From contig NW_008705570.1 in NCBI RefSeq assembly GCF_000186865.1, positions 369,729 through 433,728 of the forward strand: 64,000 nucleotides of DNA, read 5' to 3'. Positions 9,661 to 18,246 of the stretch are shown piece by piece. How positions within the stretch are numbered: position 1 is the first letter of the stretch; every line of letters begins with the position of its first letter. Under the pieces are notes generated by a model. The model did no database searches. It was not told where the DNA came from and saw nothing but the letters and a program-made list of their open reading frames with translations. The DNA comes from Aureococcus anophagefferens (Eukaryota; Sar; Pelagophyceae; Pelagomonadales; Pelagomonadaceae). The position numbers and the translations under genes are program-made.

Positions 9661-10867
9661 ATGAGCGCCCTGCTCAGCGCGGGCCCCGGCGCGCCGGCGA
9701 CGCCGCCGTCCCATGCCCCCCTGCCGGCGCCGTCGTCCGCGAGCTCGCTGGCGACGCTCGGCAGCCGGTCGGCCTTCGACGTCTTGAGCGACGGCCCGCT
9801 CGAGCACGTGCTCACGTTCCTCGATTGCAAGGCCCTCTGCGTGTCCAAGGTCGCCATGCGCGACTTCTTAACCGTCACCGCCCACCCGCGCTTCGTCGCC
9901 CGCCTCAAGCGGCTCCGCGGCTTCGACGACGCGCCCATGGCGCCCATGGTCGACGCGCGCGAGCGGTCGTTCCACCTCGACACGGCCGCGCTGGCCACGA
10001 CGGTCGAGCGCGTCGCCGTCTTCGAGGAGCTCCGGGCCCTCGAGCGGAACCACGTCGCCTTCCACCTCGCGACGCTGACGCCGACGCGTAGATCCGCGCG
10101 GCTCGTCGCCAAGTGGGTCGGGCTCCTCAAGCGCCACCCGTCGCTCCGCGTGCGAATCGACGCGCACTGCGGCGTCGGCGCACCGGCCTCCATCGCCCCG
10201 GAGCACTCCGTCCGGCGCGCCCTCAAGGTCGCGTCCATGTTCAAGCGCGCGGGCGTCGCTGTCGAGCGGCAGGCTGTGTGCAAATCAACCAGTGAGCTGG
10301 GACGTCGGGGCCAAACTTCAGAATTCTCTAGCTCGGTCAAATCGAAGTCGATTCGGCTGATTTTTGGACGAATCGATTGCTCTCAGCGAGTTCTCGAAGC
10401 ACGGCGGAAGTGCTCGTGTCAAAACATTCGAATACGCGCACTTCGAAGTCGGGTTGAAGATTTGAGTTCCACGCAGACGGCAAGAGGCGCTCGCGTGGTC
10501 CTACGACGTCGGCCTCGCGCACTTCTGGCCGCCGAGCCAGGAGTTCGCGCGCGCGGAGATCTACGCGTCCTTCCCGCAGGCGGGGCCGGCCTTCGCGCCG
10601 TCGCTGCCGCGCTACTACGACAACATGCGCCCCGCCGCGCGCCTGTCGTCCGACATCCTCCGGGAGATCCTGTCGCAGGACGACGACACCGACGAGCTGC
10701 CCGAGTCCGACGACGACGACGACGAGGACGAGGACGACTCCGTCGGCGGCGGGCACGTGTACGCCTCGGACAGCGACGGCGACGACACGGGCGGGTCGTC
10801 CGAGGAGGAGGAGGACGACGACGGCGAGGCGCCCGCGTACGAGCCGCTCCTCGAGGAGGCGGCCTAA
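9661..10867 (+). CDS. F-box protein with an OmpA-like segment; carries an introner
   Basis: Start at ATG 9661 (MSALLSAGPG); the upstream open frame has no ATG. Exons 9661-10265 and 10477-10867 give 331 residues. Residues of about 38-66 (LSDGPLEHVLTFLDCKALC) fit an F-box, the motif that recruits substrates to SCF ubiquitin ligases. Residues of about 160-205 (RIDAHCGVGAPASIAPEHS followed by RRALKVASMFKRAGV) resemble the conserved core of OmpA/MotB-like domains, an unusual partner; this is a weak motif-level match. The C-terminus is strongly acidic. A 211-bp introner-derived intron interrupts the frame; removing it gives VERQEALAWSYDVGL. The stop is 8 bp from the end of the convergent F-box/LRR gene. 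Confidence 0.7.
10266..10484 (+). mobile_element. Introner A1 (family A) with target-site duplication
   Basis: Element 10274-10476 starts CTGTGTGCAAATC and ends in a decayed copy of the inverse arm (GATTTGAGTTCCACGCAG). It is flanked by 8-bp duplicates GCGGCAGG (10266) and ACGGCAAG (10477), matching at 6 of 8, so it is an older copy. It contains the core GGCTGATTTTTGGACGA. The acceptor is the terminal CAG. The donor may be GC at 10266 (first bases of the duplicate) or GT at 10278 inside the arm; both keep the F-box gene in frame because they differ by 12 nt. Same orientation relative to its gene as A2. Confidence 0.85.
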
Positions 10868-10875
10868 CTACATTT

Positions 10876-12330
10876 TTACCCGAAGCTGGCGTCCTCGCCG
10901 CCGGCGGGCCGCGTCAGCAGGGGCGCGTCGGCGAAGAGGCGCCGCGCGGTGAGGCCGTGGGCGTCGACGCGCGGGTCGCTGAGCGACGCGAGGACGATCA
11001 TCGCCGTGGCGGAGACGCCCGCGACGTCGCGCGCGAAGACCAGGTGCGCGAGCACGAGGCGCCGCAGGTCCGTGTTCTCCGTCCGCGTCAGCAGTTTCGT
11101 GATCGCCAAAGGCGTCGCGAGCGTCGCGTGGCTCAGATCCAACTCCGCGAGGCCCCGGTCCCGGCGCACCAAGGGCCAGAGCGCCGCATCCGGGTCGAAG
11201 CCGCGGCAGCCGACGAGGTGGAGGCGCCGCAGCTTCCGGCAGCCGTCGCCCAACACGGTCAGGCCCGCGTCGCTGAGGCGGAGGCCGTGGACGGCGAGCG
11301 CGCGGAGCTGCGTCGCCGACGCGCCGAGGTCCGCGAGCACGGGGTCGAAGTCCATCCACGTCATGCACATGGACAGGTCCAGCGCGACGAGCGTCGCTCC
11401 CAAACGCCGCGCGAAGATCTTCGCCTCGTCAAAGTCGACGCCCCCCGCGAAGGAGACGTAGGACGCGTCGAAGGACGCGAGCCGCGGGCAGAGGCGCGCG
11501 ATCGTCGACACGGGGACGCGCGCGGTCGCGCCGCCCGCCTGATGCGTCTGGCGCTGGCCCACCCGCAAATCCCGGAGGCGCGGGAAGAGCGCGCCCACGG
11601 CCTCGTCCCGCATCGTGTGGTGGAAGAAGAGGTCCTGGAGCTCCGCCGCGGAGCTCTTGGGCGCGTGGAGATCGCAGGTGAGGTCGAGCGCGACGAGCGT
11701 GTCCGCCGCGCAGAGGCCGAGCCAGCCGCACGACACGGAACTCCGGCACCTGAGCACCTGGAGCGGCAGCCGCAGCGGCCGCGGCTCGAGGCGCGTCCAG
11801 AACGACGCGCGCGACGCGGAGAAGCCTTCCGACGCGCTGTCGGCGAACCACGCGGCCTCGGGCTGCCACCTGGGCAGGAAAAGAGTGCGAAATTTCCAAC
11901 TTTGGAGGCTCATATCTCGGTCGTTTTCCACTCGCGCGCGCGCGGAACACTCATGTTGAAGCGAACGTGCATCACTCTTTTCCTGCCCTGGCCGCCACTC
12001 GTCCTCGCCGACGTCGAGGCGCCGCGCGCGGTCGCAGGCCGCGAGCGCGTCGAAGAGCCGGTCCTCGGCGCCGCGCTTCGCGACCCGCTCGCAGAGCGTC
12101 GCGGTGAGGGCGAGCGTCTCTCGCCGTCGAAACGTGCGGGCGACGGCGGCGGCGTAGCCGCGGGCGGCCGGCTTAAGGCGGTGCAGGAGCTCCCAGGGCG
12201 ACACGTAGCACAGGATCTCGTCGAGCAGCGCGTCGTCGAGGAGCGTCGTCAGCGGGCACGGCCGCGGCTTGGGCTGCGCCGCCTCGTCGAGCAGCGCGCC
12301 GTCGAGGAGCGGCTGGGGTTGCTCCATCAT
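10876..12330 (-). CDS. F-box / leucine-rich repeat protein; carries an introner
   Basis: Exons 12330-11999 and 11869-10876 encode 441 residues. The N-terminus (DDALLDEILCYVSPWELLHR) is F-box-like. The rest has AMN1/FBXL-style cysteine-containing leucine-rich repeats, such as LRALAVHGLRLSDAGLTVL and CRKLRRLHLVGCRGFDPDA. F-box/LRR proteins select substrates for SCF-type ubiquitin ligases; the substrate is unknown. The intron is a compact introner of 129 bp (multiple of three, no in-frame stop), so an unspliced form would add 43 residues (RPGQEKSDAR region). Splicing at the duplicated target gives GEDEWQPEAAW. It converges on the F-box gene at 9661-10867. Confidence 0.75.
   Translation of the reverse strand: MMEQPQPLLDGALLDEAAQPKPRPCPLTTLLDDALLDEILCYVSPWELLHRLKPAARGYAAAVARTFRRRETLALTATLCERVAKRGAEDRLFDALAACDRARRLDVGEDEWRPGQEKSDARSLQHECSARARVENDRDMSLQSWKFRTLFLPRWQPEAAWFADSASEGFSASRASFWTRLEPRPLRLPLQVLRCRSSVSCGWLGLCAADTLVALDLTCDLHAPKSSAAELQDLFFHHTMRDEAVGALFPRLRDLRVGQRQTHQAGGATARVPVSTIARLCPRLASFDASYVSFAGGVDFDEAKIFARRLGATLVALDLSMCMTWMDFDPVLADLGASATQLRALAVHGLRLSDAGLTVLGDGCRKLRRLHLVGCRGFDPDAALWPLVRRDRGLAELDLSHATLATPLAITKLLTRTENTDLRRLVLAHLVFARDVAGVSATAMIVLASLSDPRVDAHGLTARRLFADAPLLTRPAGGEDASFG
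11862..11998 (-). mobile_element. Introner B1 (family B, reversed and internally deleted)
   Basis: Element 11870-11990 has inverted ends GGGCAGGAAAAGAGTG / CACTCTTTTCCTGCCC, flanked by GTGGCGGC (11991-11998) and GTGGCAGC (11862-11869) read on the gene strand, 7 of 8 identical. Relative to the host gene it lies in the opposite orientation to B2-B5: TTCGCTTCAACATGAGTG comes first. The shared core GGCTGATTTTTGGACGA and its flanks are missing, so only about 120 bp remain. The donor is GT at the first bases of the upstream duplicate and the acceptor is the terminal CAG. Confidence 0.85.
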
Positions 12331-12373
12331 GACAGCGCGAGAGCGGGGCTGCTGATGCCGTCACGGAGCGGCG

Positions 12374-13963
12374 ATGATGCTGTCTCGCGGTTGGGAAGTC
12401 GTGCGCCGCCGAAGCTGCTCGACGTGCGCGCCGCGGCAGACGATGTCTGGCAAGGAGAACTTCGCGAGCCCGCCGGCGCACGGCGGCGCTGGCCGGACGC
12501 CGCTCCAGGACGCGGAAAACATCACCTTCCGCGGGAGCGAGGTCGACCTCTTCTCGCCGAGCCAGGATATCTTCTCGCCGCACATCACCGTGCGCAAGCG
12601 GCGCCGCGGCCGCCGGGCGCACCAGGACGCCGAGGCCTGGGCGTCGCCCGTGCCCGCGGACGACGACGATGACGACGAGGCGCCCTTCGTCCCGCCGGGC
12701 CTCGTCGTCGAGCGCGACGTCGCCGCGGAACCGCAGGCGGCGGAGCCGGCGCCGGAGTCCGCGCCCGTCTTGTCTCCCTGCGGCGACGCCGGCCCCGAGG
12801 TCGTCGCTCTCGCCGACGCCGAGGACGGCGACCCGTCCGCGGGCTACGATCCGCGCTCGCCGGCGAAGCCCGCCCCCAACCTCACGTGCGTCTCGCTCCG
12901 GAAAGTCGAGCGGCCGGCGGCGACGACGCGGCCCGTGTCGCCGGAGAAGCTGGACTTCGTCGCGGAGCTCGTCTCGCCCCTGCTCGCGTCGCCGGAGGCG
13001 TTTCGGGACGGGGGGCTCGCGTCGCCCGAGCCGGCGGCCGCGCCGGAACCGCCGCTCGAACCGCCGGCGCCGCTCCGGAGCGGCCGCGCGCGGCGGTCGC
13101 TGGACGCGCTGACGACCTTCGCGGACCGCACGGCCGACGCGCTGCCGCTCGCCGAGGTCGAGTTCCGCCGCGCGACGACGCGCGACCGGGGCGTCGTCCA
13201 CCCGAACTCGTCGTTCAGACGCCTCTGGGACCTCGCGGCGATGGTCGCGGCGCTGGTCGTCGTCGCCGGCGGCGCGCCCGCGGCGCGGGCCCGCGCGCCG
13301 CGCGTCGCGACTCTGGTCGACGCCGGCGGCTCCGCCTTCTTCCTCGCGGACGTCGCGCTCAACTTCCGCACGGGCTACGTTTCCAAGGGCACGCTCGTGC
13401 TGCGGTCCGGGCGCATCGCGGCGCGCTACGCGTCGACGTGGCTCGCGCCGGACCTCGTCACGGCCCTCGGCCACAGCGCCCTGGTTCGCGACGGCGCCGC
13501 GGCGCTCTACGGTGCCTGGCGCGGCCGCGGCGGAACGCCCGCGGCGCGCCGCTGTTCGAAGGGGTCGCGCGACTCGCTCTTCGCGCACTGCTGGCCGCCG
13601 CCGCCGTCGCCGCTGCAGATTTTGCGGAACGTGCGGGGCGCCCTCGGCGCGCGGCGCGCGCTCCAGCGGCGCGGCCCGTCCTTCCTCGGCGCGACCGTCG
13701 ACGCGTGGCTCTGGTCCGCGGCGAAGGACCCCGCGTCCGCCGTCGCCACGATATTACGGCTCGTCAAGCTCCTCGTGGCCCTCAAGTGCCTCAAGTGGGC
13801 CAAGCTCCTCCACGTCCTGCTCCGCGCCCTCGCCCTCGCCCGCAGCGGGCGCAAGCGCGCGGACGCGAAGCGCGCGGACGCGGCCGTCGTCCGCACGCCC
13901 GCGAAGGAGCTCCGCGCGAGCCGCACCGTGACCCGGCGCCGGGGCCGCTTCTCCGTGCTCTAA
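12374..13963 (+). CDS. Voltage-gated K+ channel-like protein lacking a pore
   Basis: 529 residues (start 12374, or 12443 at MSGKENFASP). The N-terminal half is disordered with many SP/TP sites. From residue 275 on it resembles the start of an EAG/CNG-type channel: VVHPNSSFRRLWDLAAMV (linker and S1), FFLADVALNFRTGYVSKG (S2-S3 region, with the family's D-x-x-L-N-F), IAARYASTWLAPDLVTAL, and later ATILRLVKLLVALKCLKWAK, which has S4-like spaced basic residues. No S5, selectivity filter (GYG type) or cyclic-nucleotide domain follows; the frame stops soon after. Residues of about 380-410 (GTPAARRCSKGSRDSLFAHC) are atypical and may be an unrecognised intron. It could be a truncated gene, a voltage-sensor-only protein or a mis-read model. 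Confidence 0.55.
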   Translation: MMLSRGWEVVRRRSCSTCAPRQTMSGKENFASPPAHGGAGRTPLQDAENITFRGSEVDLFSPSQDIFSPHITVRKRRRGRRAHQDAEAWASPVPADDDDDDEAPFVPPGLVVERDVAAEPQAAEPAPESAPVLSPCGDAGPEVVALADAEDGDPSAGYDPRSPAKPAPNLTCVSLRKVERPAATTRPVSPEKLDFVAELVSPLLASPEAFRDGGLASPEPAAAPEPPLEPPAPLRSGRARRSLDALTTFADRTADALPLAEVEFRRATTRDRGVVHPNSSFRRLWDLAAMVAALVVVAGGAPAARARAPRVATLVDAGGSAFFLADVALNFRTGYVSKGTLVLRSGRIAARYASTWLAPDLVTALGHSALVRDGAAALYGAWRGRGGTPAARRCSKGSRDSLFAHCWPPPPSPLQILRNVRGALGARRALQRRGPSFLGATVDAWLWSAAKDPASAVATILRLVKLLVALKCLKWAKLLHVLLRALALARSGRKRADAKRADAAVVRTPAKELRASRTVTRRRGRFSVL

Positions 13964-15024
13964 ATGCCCTTTTTACTCGTGCCCTTGACCTTGACCTTGA
14001 ACTTCTGGGACGCGGGCCTCGCGCCGTTGGGGTCGAACCGGAAGCCCGGCGGGAGGATCTGGATGTCCGAGTTCTCCGGCGTGGAGTGGTCCGAGGTCAT
14101 GAGCGGGACGCGGGAGCAGTAGGCCCGGCAGGTCCGATACGCCGCCTTGAGGGCCGTGTCGAGCTGCCAGTCCAGCGGGTAGAGTCGCTCGCGGAGGTTC
14201 CGCGCGCCTTTCGCGCGCATGGCGATGCCGGACGTGCCCGCGACGGACTCGGGCACCGCGAGCAGCGCGCGGATGGTTTTGTCCTCGATCTCGGGCTTGG
14301 CGAAGGTTCGGTCGTCGCCGAAGTAGCCGACCTGCAGGAAGTCCCAGCCCGGGTCGTGCGCGTCGGCCGCGGCGACCGCGTCCGCGAGCTTGGCGCCGAA
14401 ATCCTCCGCGAAGCTCGCGTCGTCCTCGGCGATCAAAAAGACGCGAGTTTCGTCGCCCGCGGCGCCCGCGGCCTCGAGCTCGCGCGCGAAGGTCAGCGCC
14501 AGGCCGACGGCGCCGGGCGTCAGGGACACGCCGTTGACGTATTCGGGCGGCCGCCGCGCGGTCGCGAGGCCCTCGCGCGTGACGAGCTCCGGCGGCACGT
14601 CGCGCGCGAGGTCCAGGATCGCGCCGTCGGCCGCGTCGAAGCGCCGGAGGTCGCGCTCCGCGAACCCGGCCGCGAGCGCGCGCCGCCGGAAGCGCGCGTC
14701 GCGGTCGGGCCGCCGGTCCAAATTCGCGTAGAAGCACGTCGCCGCGACGGGCGCGGCGGGCGCCGCGGCCACGCGGAGCGCGACGGCCGCGCCGCCGGCG
14801 CCCACGACGTCGCCGATGGTCGCCTCCGCGCGCACCGGCGCGCCGCCGTCGCCGTCGCCGGCGAGGTGCAGCCGCAGGGCCGCCGCGGCGACGCCCGGCC
14901 GCTTCTTCGCGTAGACCTCGAGGAGCTTGCGCGCCGGCTTCGACCGCCACTTGTCCGGGACCAGGAGCCGCAGCGGCGCGGCGCCGTCCGCGAGCAGGAA
15001 GACCTCTTGTGGCGCCGCCATCAT
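13960..15024 (-). CDS. Glycosyltransferase family 25-like protein
   Basis: 354 residues from ATG 15024. After an N-terminal region of about 95 residues, the protein matches the GT25 (LPS/procollagen galactosyltransferase-like) pattern: FYANLDRRPDRDARFRRR, then NGVSLTPGAVGLALTFAREL and FLIAEDDASFAEDF (acidic metal/sugar-nucleotide motif). These enzymes transfer hexose from a nucleotide sugar to glycans or hydroxylysine. No signal peptide is obvious, so a Golgi location is not supported. The stop overlaps the end of the convergent channel-like gene by 4 bp. The C-terminus is lysine-rich (QKFKVKVKGTSKKGI). Confidence 0.75.
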   Translation of the reverse strand: MMAAPQEVFLLADGAAPLRLLVPDKWRSKPARKLLEVYAKKRPGVAAAALRLHLAGDGDGGAPVRAEATIGDVVGAGGAAVALRVAAAPAAPVAATCFYANLDRRPDRDARFRRRALAAGFAERDLRRFDAADGAILDLARDVPPELVTREGLATARRPPEYVNGVSLTPGAVGLALTFARELEAAGAAGDETRVFLIAEDDASFAEDFGAKLADAVAAADAHDPGWDFLQVGYFGDDRTFAKPEIEDKTIRALLAVPESVAGTSGIAMRAKGARNLRERLYPLDWQLDTALKAAYRTCRAYCSRVPLMTSDHSTPENSDIQILPPGFRFDPNGARPASQKFKVKVKGTSKKGI

Positions 15025-15098
15025 ATCGGGCTGCCTCCTCGAGGGTTAATCGCGGGAGGTTGCACCTTCAACGAAGAGGGGCTTAGGGAATGCGCGAC

Positions 15099-16352
15099 CT
15101 ACTCGAGGACGTCGGCGATGGCCGTGGCGAGCTGGTCGACGTTCTTCGTGTTGATGCCGGCCATGGAGATGCGGCCCGACTCGAGCATGTAGACGTGGTG
15201 CTTCTCGCGGATCTTGAGGACCTCGGACTTGGTCATGCCCGTGTAGGAGAACATGCCGATCTGCGACGTGATGTGGCTCCAGTCGCGGCCCGTGTCCAGC
15301 GAGTCGAGCTTGGCCCGGAGCGCCGTGCGCATGTCGCCGATGCGGCTCGACATGACCTTGAGCGTGTCGAGCCACGCGGCCTTGAGGTCCGGGTCGTCGA
15401 GGACCGCGGCGACGACGCGCGCGCCGAAGGCCGGCGGGTTCGAGTACATGGCGCGCGCGACCTTTTTCAGGTGGCCCCGCACGGCGTCGGCCTCGTGGGG
15501 CGACGCGACGGTCGCGTGGACGGCGCCCGTGCGCTCGCTGTAGAGCCCGAAGTTCTTCGAGAAGGACACGCACGCCCACGGCGCCAAGCCCTGCTGCAAA
15601 AAGTAGCGGAAGGGCCACGCGTCGGCGTCCAGATCGCCCGTCGCGAAGCCGAGGTAGGCCGAGTCGAAGAGCGGGAACAGACCCTTGCGCTTGACCAACG
15701 CCGCGAGCTCCTTCCACTGGTCGCGAGATGGGTCGACGCCCGAAGGGTTGTGCGCGCAGAGATGCAGCAACACCACGGACCCCTCCGGCGCCGCCTCGAG
15801 GTCCGCCAACAAACTCGACCACTCCAACCGCAGCCCCGCCTTGTCGAGGTAGGTGTAGGGCCGCGAGTCGGCCCAGCCCGCGTCCTTGAAAATGTTCCAG
15901 TGGTTGCTCCACGTGACGGCGGGGATGTACGCGGTCCGCGGGCCCGGGTAGTGGCGGTTCAGGAACTCCATGGCGAGGCGTAACGCGCCCGTGCCGCTCA
16001 ACGCCTGCACGGTGACGACGTCGTGGTTCGCCTCCTCGGGGCCGTAGAGCAGGCCCTGCGCGAGCTTGTTGTAGCGCTCGAAGCCGTCGATGCTCAGGTA
16101 CTCGTGCGTCGTCGTGCCGTTGGGGCCGAAGAGCCTCTCGCGCGCGGCCTCGACGGGCGGCAGGACCCAGGGGTTGCCGTCGTCGTCGCGGTAGGCGCCC
16201 ACGCTCAGCCCGATCTTCGTCGGCGTGTCGTCGGCGACGAACTGGGCCTTGATGCCCAGCACCGGGTCCGCCGGCGGCACGGCGACGTCGCCCCAGCGGC
16301 TGATGCACTCCTGGGCCGTCGCGAGCGACGCGAAGTATGCGAGTTTCATCAT
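15099..16352 (-). CDS. Aspartate aminotransferase
   Basis: 417 residues from ATG 16352 (MMKLAYFASLATAQ). Class I PLP-dependent transaminase: SVGAYRDDDGNPWVLP and AVTWSNHWNIF, HLCAHNPSGVDP (usually CAHNPTGVDP), FDSAYLGFATGD, and the PLP-binding lysine K266 in SFSKNFGLYSERTGA. It interconverts aspartate/2-oxoglutarate and oxaloacetate/glutamate. The first residues are hydrophobic and signal-like, so one copy of this enzyme may be targeted to an organelle or the secretory route; this is inference. The open frame continues upstream to 17399 but that part has no ATG and is antisense to the GILT-like gene. Confidence 0.93.
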   Translation of the reverse strand: MMKLAYFASLATAQECISRWGDVAVPPADPVLGIKAQFVADDTPTKIGLSVGAYRDDDGNPWVLPPVEAARERLFGPNGTTTHEYLSIDGFERYNKLAQGLLYGPEEANHDVVTVQALSGTGALRLAMEFLNRHYPGPRTAYIPAVTWSNHWNIFKDAGWADSRPYTYLDKAGLRLEWSSLLADLEAAPEGSVVLLHLCAHNPSGVDPSRDQWKELAALVKRKGLFPLFDSAYLGFATGDLDADAWPFRYFLQQGLAPWACVSFSKNFGLYSERTGAVHATVASPHEADAVRGHLKKVARAMYSNPPAFGARVVAAVLDDPDLKAAWLDTLKVMSSRIGDMRTALRAKLDSLDTGRDWSHITSQIGMFSYTGMTKSEVLKIREKHHVYMLESGRISMAGINTKNVDQLATAIADVLE

Positions 16353-16466
16353 CGTTGTCGTGCTGCACGCTGAGGACGGCGAGCAGAACTGCAATGTTGC
16401 GGCATTGAATGCCCCCTCGCAATATCGAGTGCGGCGCAAGCTCCGGGGCTGCCCATCTCGAGCAGC

Positions 16467-17324
16467 ATGCAGGGCGGATACGAGGCCGTGGACTCGCCGC
16501 GGGCGGCGTTCCGCTCGCGGTCGCGCGTCGTCGGCGCCGCGACCTTCCTCTTCGCCGCCGGCGCCCTGGCCCACCTCGGGCGCACGGCCCAGCGGCCCGG
16601 CGCCGCGGAGCTCCTGGACGAGGTCGCGGCGTCGTCGGGGAAGCCCACGGTGCACGCCTACGCCGACGCCCTGTGATCCGACTGCCGGAGGCACGCGCTC
16701 ACGCTCCACGAACTCATGTTGAGCAAGAGCGACGTCCTCGACGCCATCGATCTGAAGATCGACTACATCGGCGCCGCCGCCTCCGTCGAGGAGCACGGCA
16801 TCACGCTCATCCCCGTGAACGAGTACATGCTCTGCGCCGAGGAGCTCCTGGACCTGCCCCAGAGCGAGTGGTGGCCCTTCACGCACTGCGCCTTCGAGAT
16901 CCAGAAGTGCATGAACTACGTTTCTCGCGAGGAGGCGGGGATGACGTCGTGCGACGAGGCCGACTCGGGCTCCGACGACGCCATGGCCCTCGCGGGCACG
17001 GAGCGCGACCTGAGCACGTGCACGTGCACGCTCGAGGGCGTCGTCGAGTACTGCGCCGAGACCCACACGTCGACGACCCTCGCCAAGCTCGCGACGTGCA
17101 AGGACTCCGACGAGGCGTCGAAGCTCTTCAAGACGTCCAACGCCGTCGCCGACGCCATCAACTCGGGCCACCCGCTCTGGGTCAAGATCAACGGCGTCGA
17201 GTACGCCGGGCCGTCGGACCCGGACGAGACGACGGCGACGATGGACGCGTGGGCGGAGCAGGTGCTCAACGTCACGTGCCAGAGCCTCGGGTCCGCCGTG
17301 AGCTCCTGCGCGCCCTACGTCTAG
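16467..17324 (+). CDS. GILT-like thiol reductase selenoprotein (UGA = Sec at residue 70)
   Basis: Reads as one 285-residue protein if the TGA at 16674-16676 is decoded as selenocysteine: DAL-U70-S-D-C73-RRHALTLHEL. Both halves lie in the same frame and U-x-x-C takes the place of the CxxC redox centre of gamma-interferon-inducible lysosomal thiol reductases. Downstream features fit that family: THCAFEIQKCMNY, CTLEGVVEYC, LATCKDSDEASKLFKTSNAV and HPLWVKINGVEY. A hydrophobic segment (residues of about 22-38) can anchor or target it to the secretory path. A strong SECIS hairpin lies 57 nt after the stop, which makes a sequencing error or pseudogene unlikely. The expected role is reduction of protein disulfides. 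It is divergent from the aminotransferase gene. Confidence 0.85.
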
Positions 17325-17380
17325 GCGCGCGCCCGCCGCGTCCCCGGCCGCCGGGCCAAGCGGGCGCGGGGCGACGGCGA

Positions 17381-17457
17381 CGCGCGGCGCCGCCGACATG
17401 ACGGACCGCGCGGGAGCTCCCGGCTTCCCGCGCGGTCCCGACCCGGCGCGCCGCGCG
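17381..17457 (+). promoter_or_regulatory. SECIS element of the GILT-like selenoprotein
   Basis: Core ATGA (17398-17401) faces CGAC (17439-17442), giving the non-Watson-Crick quartet. Helix 2 is a perfect 13-bp pairing (17403-17415 with 17426-17438), capped by a 10-nt loop with CCC. Helix 1 pairs 17381-17390 with 17448-17457 below an internal loop. The layout matches eukaryotic SECIS elements, with C in place of A in the apical loop. Confidence 0.85.
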
Positions 17458-17652
17458 GCACCGCGCCCCCGCCCATCCGGCGGCCCGGGGCGGCGGCGAC
17501 CCCCCGTCCCCCTACGTATATATGTTTCGACACTGATCGCCGACGCGGCGCGCGCGTCGCTTAGGTGGCCCGAAGATGTGAGCCGTCGTCGGGCCCGGGG
17601 CGCGCGCGCGCGCGGGCCGCCGCCGCGGCGGCGACCGCGCGCGCGGCGGTGT

Positions 17653-17814
17653 TCACATGCGCTTGTAGAACGGCACCGCGGTTCGCGCGACGCCGCCCAC
17701 GAGCGCGATGAAGCAGCCGAAGGCGGCGAAGATGAGGCCGAAGGCGACGACGAGCTTGAGATCCTTGGCCGCTGCCTCGCAGGTCGTGATGCTCTCCAGC
17801 TCCTCCGCGCTCAT
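17653..17814 (-). CDS. Small single-pass membrane protein
   Basis: 53 residues starting MSAEELESITTCEAAAKDLK, with one strong hydrophobic helix (LVVAFGLIFAAFGCFIALVGG) and a basic tail (FYKRM). The frame is open up to an ATG at 18000, which would give 115 residues with a basic N-terminal extension; either start is possible. I do not recognise the family. The TATATA-like string near 17516-17524 lies downstream of it and has no clear role. Confidence 0.5.
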   Translation of the reverse strand: MSAEELESITTCEAAAKDLKLVVAFGLIFAAFGCFIALVGGVARTAVPFYKRM

Positions 17815-18246
17815 CTTCCGCGTGGGGCGCCTCTCCCACCGCAGCTCATCGAACTGTCGTTTCGGCGTCTCTCTCGTTGGGCGCGTCCACCGCAGCGGCG
17901 GGTCGTACTGGCGCGCTGAGCGATGGAAAAAGGAAGGCTCTCGACGCAAAGCCCTCTCTAGCTTCGTACTGGCCTTGCATAGGTTTCGATGCTTTGCCAT
18001 AGTCGACTCCGACGCGCGCGAGAAGTGGACTTTGCGAAGCTCGAGCGCGGCTGCGGCGCTCGAAGCGCGCCACCAACAACTTTGCTAGGTCGATGCTGCC
18101 CCATCGCGAGACAAGGAACCAATCAAAGCCTGGCAGGCCCAGAGACGGGGCCTGGTTCTGGCGCCCGACGTCCGGCGCCCCGGTGCCGTCGAGAGGCCTG
18201 CGCGCGCGCATGGGGGCGTCCTGAGCCGTTTCGGGCGTGCCTCGAC

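Noticed and set aside
11880..11985. The in-frame 43 residues as genuine protein of the F-box/LRR gene
   Set aside because: The segment has inverted ends, an 8-bp duplication and sequence shared with other introners, so it is better read as an intron.
16674..16676. Premature stop or pseudogene in the GILT-like gene
   Set aside because: The TGA sits at a redox-motif position, the frame is intact on both sides and a SECIS hairpin follows.
17510..17526. TATA box at TACGTATATATG
   Set aside because: It lies in the 3' region of both neighbouring genes, with no gene starting nearby downstream on either strand.
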